A DNA stretch of 23,566 bases, from positions 1-23,566 of IMG/VR virus record IMGVR_UViG_3300032242_000870. The stretch is one strand, 5' to 3'. The stretch's first letter is position 1. The number at the start of each line of letters is the position of its first letter. Below are positions 21,780 to 23,566 of this stretch, piece after piece. The position numbers were made by a program, and so were the translations under genes. The notes under the pieces are model-generated. The model was not told where the DNA came from. It made no database searches and saw nothing but the letters and a program-made list of their open reading frames with translations. Source of the stretch: a virus.

Positions 21780-21964
21780 TACAGCATCTCCTCTATGATG
21801 ATTCCGAGAGCATCTACAAAACTCTCGTATTGGTAAAACAGGTCAAGCGGATGGCATTCCGCCGTTGGTGACCAATGTGACTTCTCAAGAACATACTTGA
21901 GAAACATTTTCTTTGTGCGTTCAGCAAACTCCTCTGGAGTCATGCGTACCCCATGCTTAGCCAT
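21779..21964 (-). CDS. Small helical hypothetical protein
   Basis: A 61-residue protein with a GGGAGTGG ribosome binding site ahead of its ATG. It is mostly helical (TPEEFAERTKKMFLKYVLEK; DALGIIIEEML) around a short WSPTAECHPLD loop. It overlaps the HTH gene by 8 bases and the downstream gene by 1. No motif; a small protein-binding or regulatory role is possible. Confidence 0.75.
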   Translation of the reverse strand: MAKHGVRMTPEEFAERTKKMFLKYVLEKSHWSPTAECHPLDLFYQYESFVDALGIIIEEML

Positions 21965-22181
21965 TGTTCCACTCCCATGTTTCTAGTGACCATGTTTTTC
22001 CTTGCCCTAGTGTGGGCAAGAAACCTCTACGCCGAGCAATCTTAAGCACATTATGAATGTTCCTTGTGCTTACCTTGAGTTCTTTAGCAGTCTCTACAGC
22101 AGGTTTTGGTTCGCCTGCAGACAAAAAGTCTTTGTAAAGTTTGACTACAGACATAATTTCTTCATCAGTTCTCTTGCACAT
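21957..22181 (-). CDS. Helix-turn-helix DNA-binding protein
   Basis: A 74-residue protein with a helix-turn-helix: AVETAKELKVSTRNIHNVLKIARRRGFL (about residues 28-55), in which ETAKELKV is the first helix, ST the turn and RNIHNVLKIARRR the recognition helix, followed by GFLP as a wing-like element. An N-terminal helix carries DEEIMSVVKLYKDFL. It resembles small HTH regulators of actinophages. Its target is unknown; the palindromes at 14734-14759 and 19354-19393 are candidates to test. GGAG lies about 11 bases before the ATG. Confidence 0.86.
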   Translation of the reverse strand: MCKRTDEEIMSVVKLYKDFLSAGEPKPAVETAKELKVSTRNIHNVLKIARRRGFLPTLGQGKTWSLETWEWNNG

Positions 22182-22251
22182 CGTCTTTCTCCATTTCGTC
22201 TAGTCGGGAAAGCTTTTCCCGTAACCAATCAGCAAAATCGCTCTCGCTCAT
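22165..22251 (-). CDS. 28-residue microprotein
   Basis: A short frame whose ATG overlaps the upstream gene's stop as ATGA and whose end overlaps the HTH gene by 17 bases. The peptide (starting MSESDFADWLREKLSRLDEME) is amphipathic and highly charged, able to form one helix. It fills an otherwise noncoding 66-base gap. The start would depend on coupling because no strong ribosome binding site is seen. Function unknown. Confidence 0.55.
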   Translation of the reverse strand: MSESDFADWLREKLSRLDEMEKDDVQEN

Positions 22252-22505
22252 TCTGCACTCCATGTGTGGTTAGTCTTTGCCGAGATACTGACAACTTCGT
22301 TATCAGTATTAATTAATGTTGTCTGCACCATGAAATCTCCGTTGACGTTCTCACAAGCACAGCAGTTTATGCACACCTTGTCCAACTTTATGTTTATGCA
22401 ATAAATCCCATCTAAAGGGTCATGACATTCTTCGCAATCGTTATCGCTCGCAAAGTCCATAAGGTCATCTTCGTCAAACAGTTTAGTTACGTCAATGTGG
22501 CTCAT
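22248..22505 (-). CDS. Cys-rich small protein
   Basis: An 85-residue protein with seven Cys: CEEC (24-27), Cys36, and VCINCCAC (45-51), enough for one or two zinc ions. The N-terminal 23 residues are acidic and the C-terminal 30 look like beta strands (DFMVQTTLINTDNEVVSIS). GGAG and GGAAG precede the ATG, which overlaps the upstream stop as ATGA. Function unknown. Confidence 0.8.
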   Translation of the reverse strand: MSHIDVTKLFDEDDLMDFASDNDCEECHDPLDGIYCINIKLDKVCINCCACENVNGDFMVQTTLINTDNEVVSISAKTNHTWSAE

Positions 22506-22672
22506 TCTTCCACTCCAATTTCTCTCAAAACTCCAGTCATGGAGTCGGCTATTGCCTGCTGTTGTTCTGCACTTGAGTCGTATCCATCTTTGCTAAACAC
22601 GCCAACATAGTATCTAGCGGTCTCTCTCCGATTCTGAATAACCTGAATTATCTCGTCTCTTGACTTAATCAT
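22502..22672 (-). CDS. 56-residue helical hypothetical protein
   Basis: A short gene with a strong ribosome binding site (AGGAGG, 5 bases before the ATG at 22670-22672), overlapping its upstream neighbour by 8 bases and the downstream gene as ATGA. The protein is mostly charged helix (MIKSRDEIIQVIQNRRETAR, then EQQQAIADSMTGVLREIGVEE) with a YYVGVFSKDGYDS turn. No known motif. The ribosome binding site and coupling make coding very likely. Confidence 0.8.
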   Translation of the reverse strand: MIKSRDEIIQVIQNRRETARYYVGVFSKDGYDSSAEQQQAIADSMTGVLREIGVEE

Positions 22673-22778
22673 CGCTACCTCCTAAATAGCATTTAGAACA
22701 AAGTTCATTACCTTTTGAGTCGTGAAACCACACATCAGTTATGGTCTTACCACATTTAGAACATTTTAACTTTGCCAT
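22665..22778 (-). CDS. 37-residue zinc-ribbon microprotein
   Basis: A tiny gene with AGGAG 12 bases before the ATG (22776-22778). It encodes CSKC at 6-9 and CSKC at 27-30 separated by 17 residues, a complete zinc ribbon, similar in size to the + strand protein at 17262-17375 with the same CSKC core. It starts four bases after the upstream stop and overlaps the downstream gene by 8 bases. Function unknown. Confidence 0.78.
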   Translation of the reverse strand: MAKLKCSKCGKTITDVWFHDSKGNELCSKCYLGGSDD

Positions 22779-22782
22779 AATG

Positions 22783-23010
22783 TCAGCCTACTCCTGTTAA
22801 AGAATTATCCAAAATCCACTCAACGCTTGTAGTCGGTGGACGCACATCAACAACGCTGTGGGTGTGGGGCTTGCTAGTCGCAAGTTTCCATACCTGTTCT
22901 GCATTAGATTCTTCCAAAAGTTCGGCAAGTTCTTGGCCGCCGAGCTCTAGGCGAATCTCGTCTTCTACCTGAACCGTTTGGATTCTTTTAATTATTATTG
23001 TTGTATTCAT
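22783..23010 (-). CDS. Small acidic hypothetical protein
   Basis: A 75-residue protein beginning directly after the upstream stop (TAG then ATG). The ribosome binding site is weak (AGAAAG region), so coupling is likely. An N-terminal beta segment (NTTIIIKRIQTVQV) is followed by an acidic helix (ELGGQELAELLEESNAEQVWKLA) and a Pro/Thr/Val-rich end. No family recognised. Confidence 0.76.
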   Translation of the reverse strand: MNTTIIIKRIQTVQVEDEIRLELGGQELAELLEESNAEQVWKLATSKPHTHSVVDVRPPTTSVEWILDNSLTGVG

Positions 23011-23202
23011 CTACTTAACTGCTTTCTTGAATTGATTAGGTCGGTATTTCTCATCCAACCACTTGATTAGGGTGGGCAGGTAACTGGCGGTCACCAATAC
23101 CTTTTGCCCTTTCCATACGACATAGGTGGCATCGCCATCGTATTTCTTGGGATGCTCACCTCTCTTAGTGATGACTAGACCACTCTTGTGTGTCAGGCTC
23201 AT
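23011..23202 (-). CDS. Small basic hypothetical protein
   Basis: A 63-residue protein. The ATG at 23200-23202 is chosen because it overlaps the upstream stop as ATGA and has AGGAGG 9 bases before it; a GTG further upstream (23232) lies within the previous gene and lacks these signals. Beta-like segments (SGLVITKRGEH, ATYVVWKGQKVLVTASY) are followed by a helix (LPTLIKWLDEKY) and a Lys-rich end. It may bind nucleic acid; the function is unknown. Confidence 0.78.
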   Translation of the reverse strand: MSLTHKSGLVITKRGEHPKKYDGDATYVVWKGQKVLVTASYLPTLIKWLDEKYRPNQFKKAVK

Positions 23203-23540
23203 TGTGACCGACCTCCTGAACAAGTCATGCACTTCCAGATGTGTGTCTGGTGGACATAGTCGAATCGAACTTGGACGGTCTCTCCACTTTTCAGACCCTT
23301 GTCACAGCCTGCACAGTTAGTCCAATAGAAAGTTCCGCACACCAGACATGAGTTGCCCCAGCGTGGAGTTTTCCAATCGCATCCGTCACAGTCACCCCAT
23401 GTCACATCCTTGAGGTAGCCCGACTGCTGGCGTTCCCCGATGAAGTCAATGACTCCCATCGCTCCGAACGCATCGTAAATGTCTTGGCACAACTTGTTGA
23501 TGCTTACATCATCATTCTTGTATCCCTGTGGATTACTCAT
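23199..23540 (-). CDS. Protein with four CxxC knuckles
   Basis: A 113-residue protein with CDGC (51-54), CLVC (65-68), CAGC (76-79) and CMTC (104-107), eight Cys that would form two zinc sites like a miniature double zinc ribbon. The N-terminal 45 residues are helical and acidic. I chose the ATG at 23538-23540 with AGGAAG just upstream; an in-frame GTG at 23556-23558 would add six residues. It is the first complete minus-strand gene at the right edge; its promoter lies beyond or in the last bases of the window. Confidence 0.8.
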   Translation of the reverse strand: MSNPQGYKNDDVSINKLCQDIYDAFGAMGVIDFIGERQQSGYLKDVTWGDCDGCDWKTPRWGNSCLVCGTFYWTNCAGCDKGLKSGETVQVRFDYVHQTHIWKCMTCSGGRSQ

Positions 23541-23566
23541 TGCTTCCTGCTTTCTCACGATAAATG

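Noticed and set aside
1-23566. tRNA genes and phage attachment sites
   Set aside because: Gaps between genes are mostly under 80 bases and none shows a cloverleaf; no integrase gene accompanies any repeat.

Overview
The window looks like part of the genome of a tailed bacteriophage of an actinobacterium. The case for phage is tight packing of mostly small genes with 1, 4 or 11 base overlaps, a viral-type family A DNA polymerase, a RecA/UvsX-like recombinase, several junction-resolving nucleases, dNTP-synthesis enzymes and many tiny zinc-knuckle proteins. The case for an actinobacterial host is a WhiB-family protein and several genes that start 6-7 bases after a TANNNT -10 box, as actinobacterial leaderless genes do. 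The moderate, rather AT-rich base composition is unlike high-GC soil actinophages and would fit a freshwater actinobacterial host, but that is inference. No terminase large subunit, portal, capsid or tail gene is recognisable here, so the classical structural module lies elsewhere.

Layout. Bases 1-7976 (+) are a near-continuous replication, recombination and nucleotide operon: DNA polymerase I (5' end outside the window), a RecA-like recombinase, an Hjc-like nuclease, WhiB, a Cas4-like Fe-S nuclease, a helical protein that may be a recombination mediator, a PD-(D/E)XK protein, a DUF4406-dNMP kinase fusion, a 21-residue membrane peptide and a RuvC-like resolvase, with small zinc-knuckle genes between them. 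Bases 7986-8304 hold a SpoVS gene behind a hairpin that would hide its ribosome binding site and that contains a perfect TATAAT. A further small gene ends at a terminator near 8699-8728. Bases 8767-10013 encode a probable DNA-binding protein and a metallophosphoesterase. Bases 10034-14696 are eight unrecognised genes, most rich in Gly, Pro, Asn, Gln or Ser, perhaps virion-associated. Bases 14758-19353 encode Cys-rich proteins, a nucleotidyltransferase, a GT-A glycosyltransferase, a degenerate HAD-like protein and a large unknown protein with a four-Cys site. Two palindromes then precede a monomeric class II ribonucleotide reductase, which ends at a strong bidirectional terminator. From 21504 to the right edge at least ten very small genes run on the minus strand; four of the small genes there and elsewhere on the plus strand have only 21-47 codons.

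How it fits together. The polymerase, recombinase, resolvases and Cas4-like nuclease would carry out recombination-dependent replication. The dNMP kinase fusion and the B12-dependent reductase supply dNTPs. WhiB, SpoVS, the HTH protein and the zinc-knuckle proteins are candidates for redirecting host transcription. The most distinctive observations are a PolA with Leu at the position equivalent to E. coli Phe762, paired with a class II reductase; a phage SpoVS under an apparent T4-like two-state translational switch; a WhiB with stretched Cys spacing; and the dense set of zinc-knuckle microproteins.
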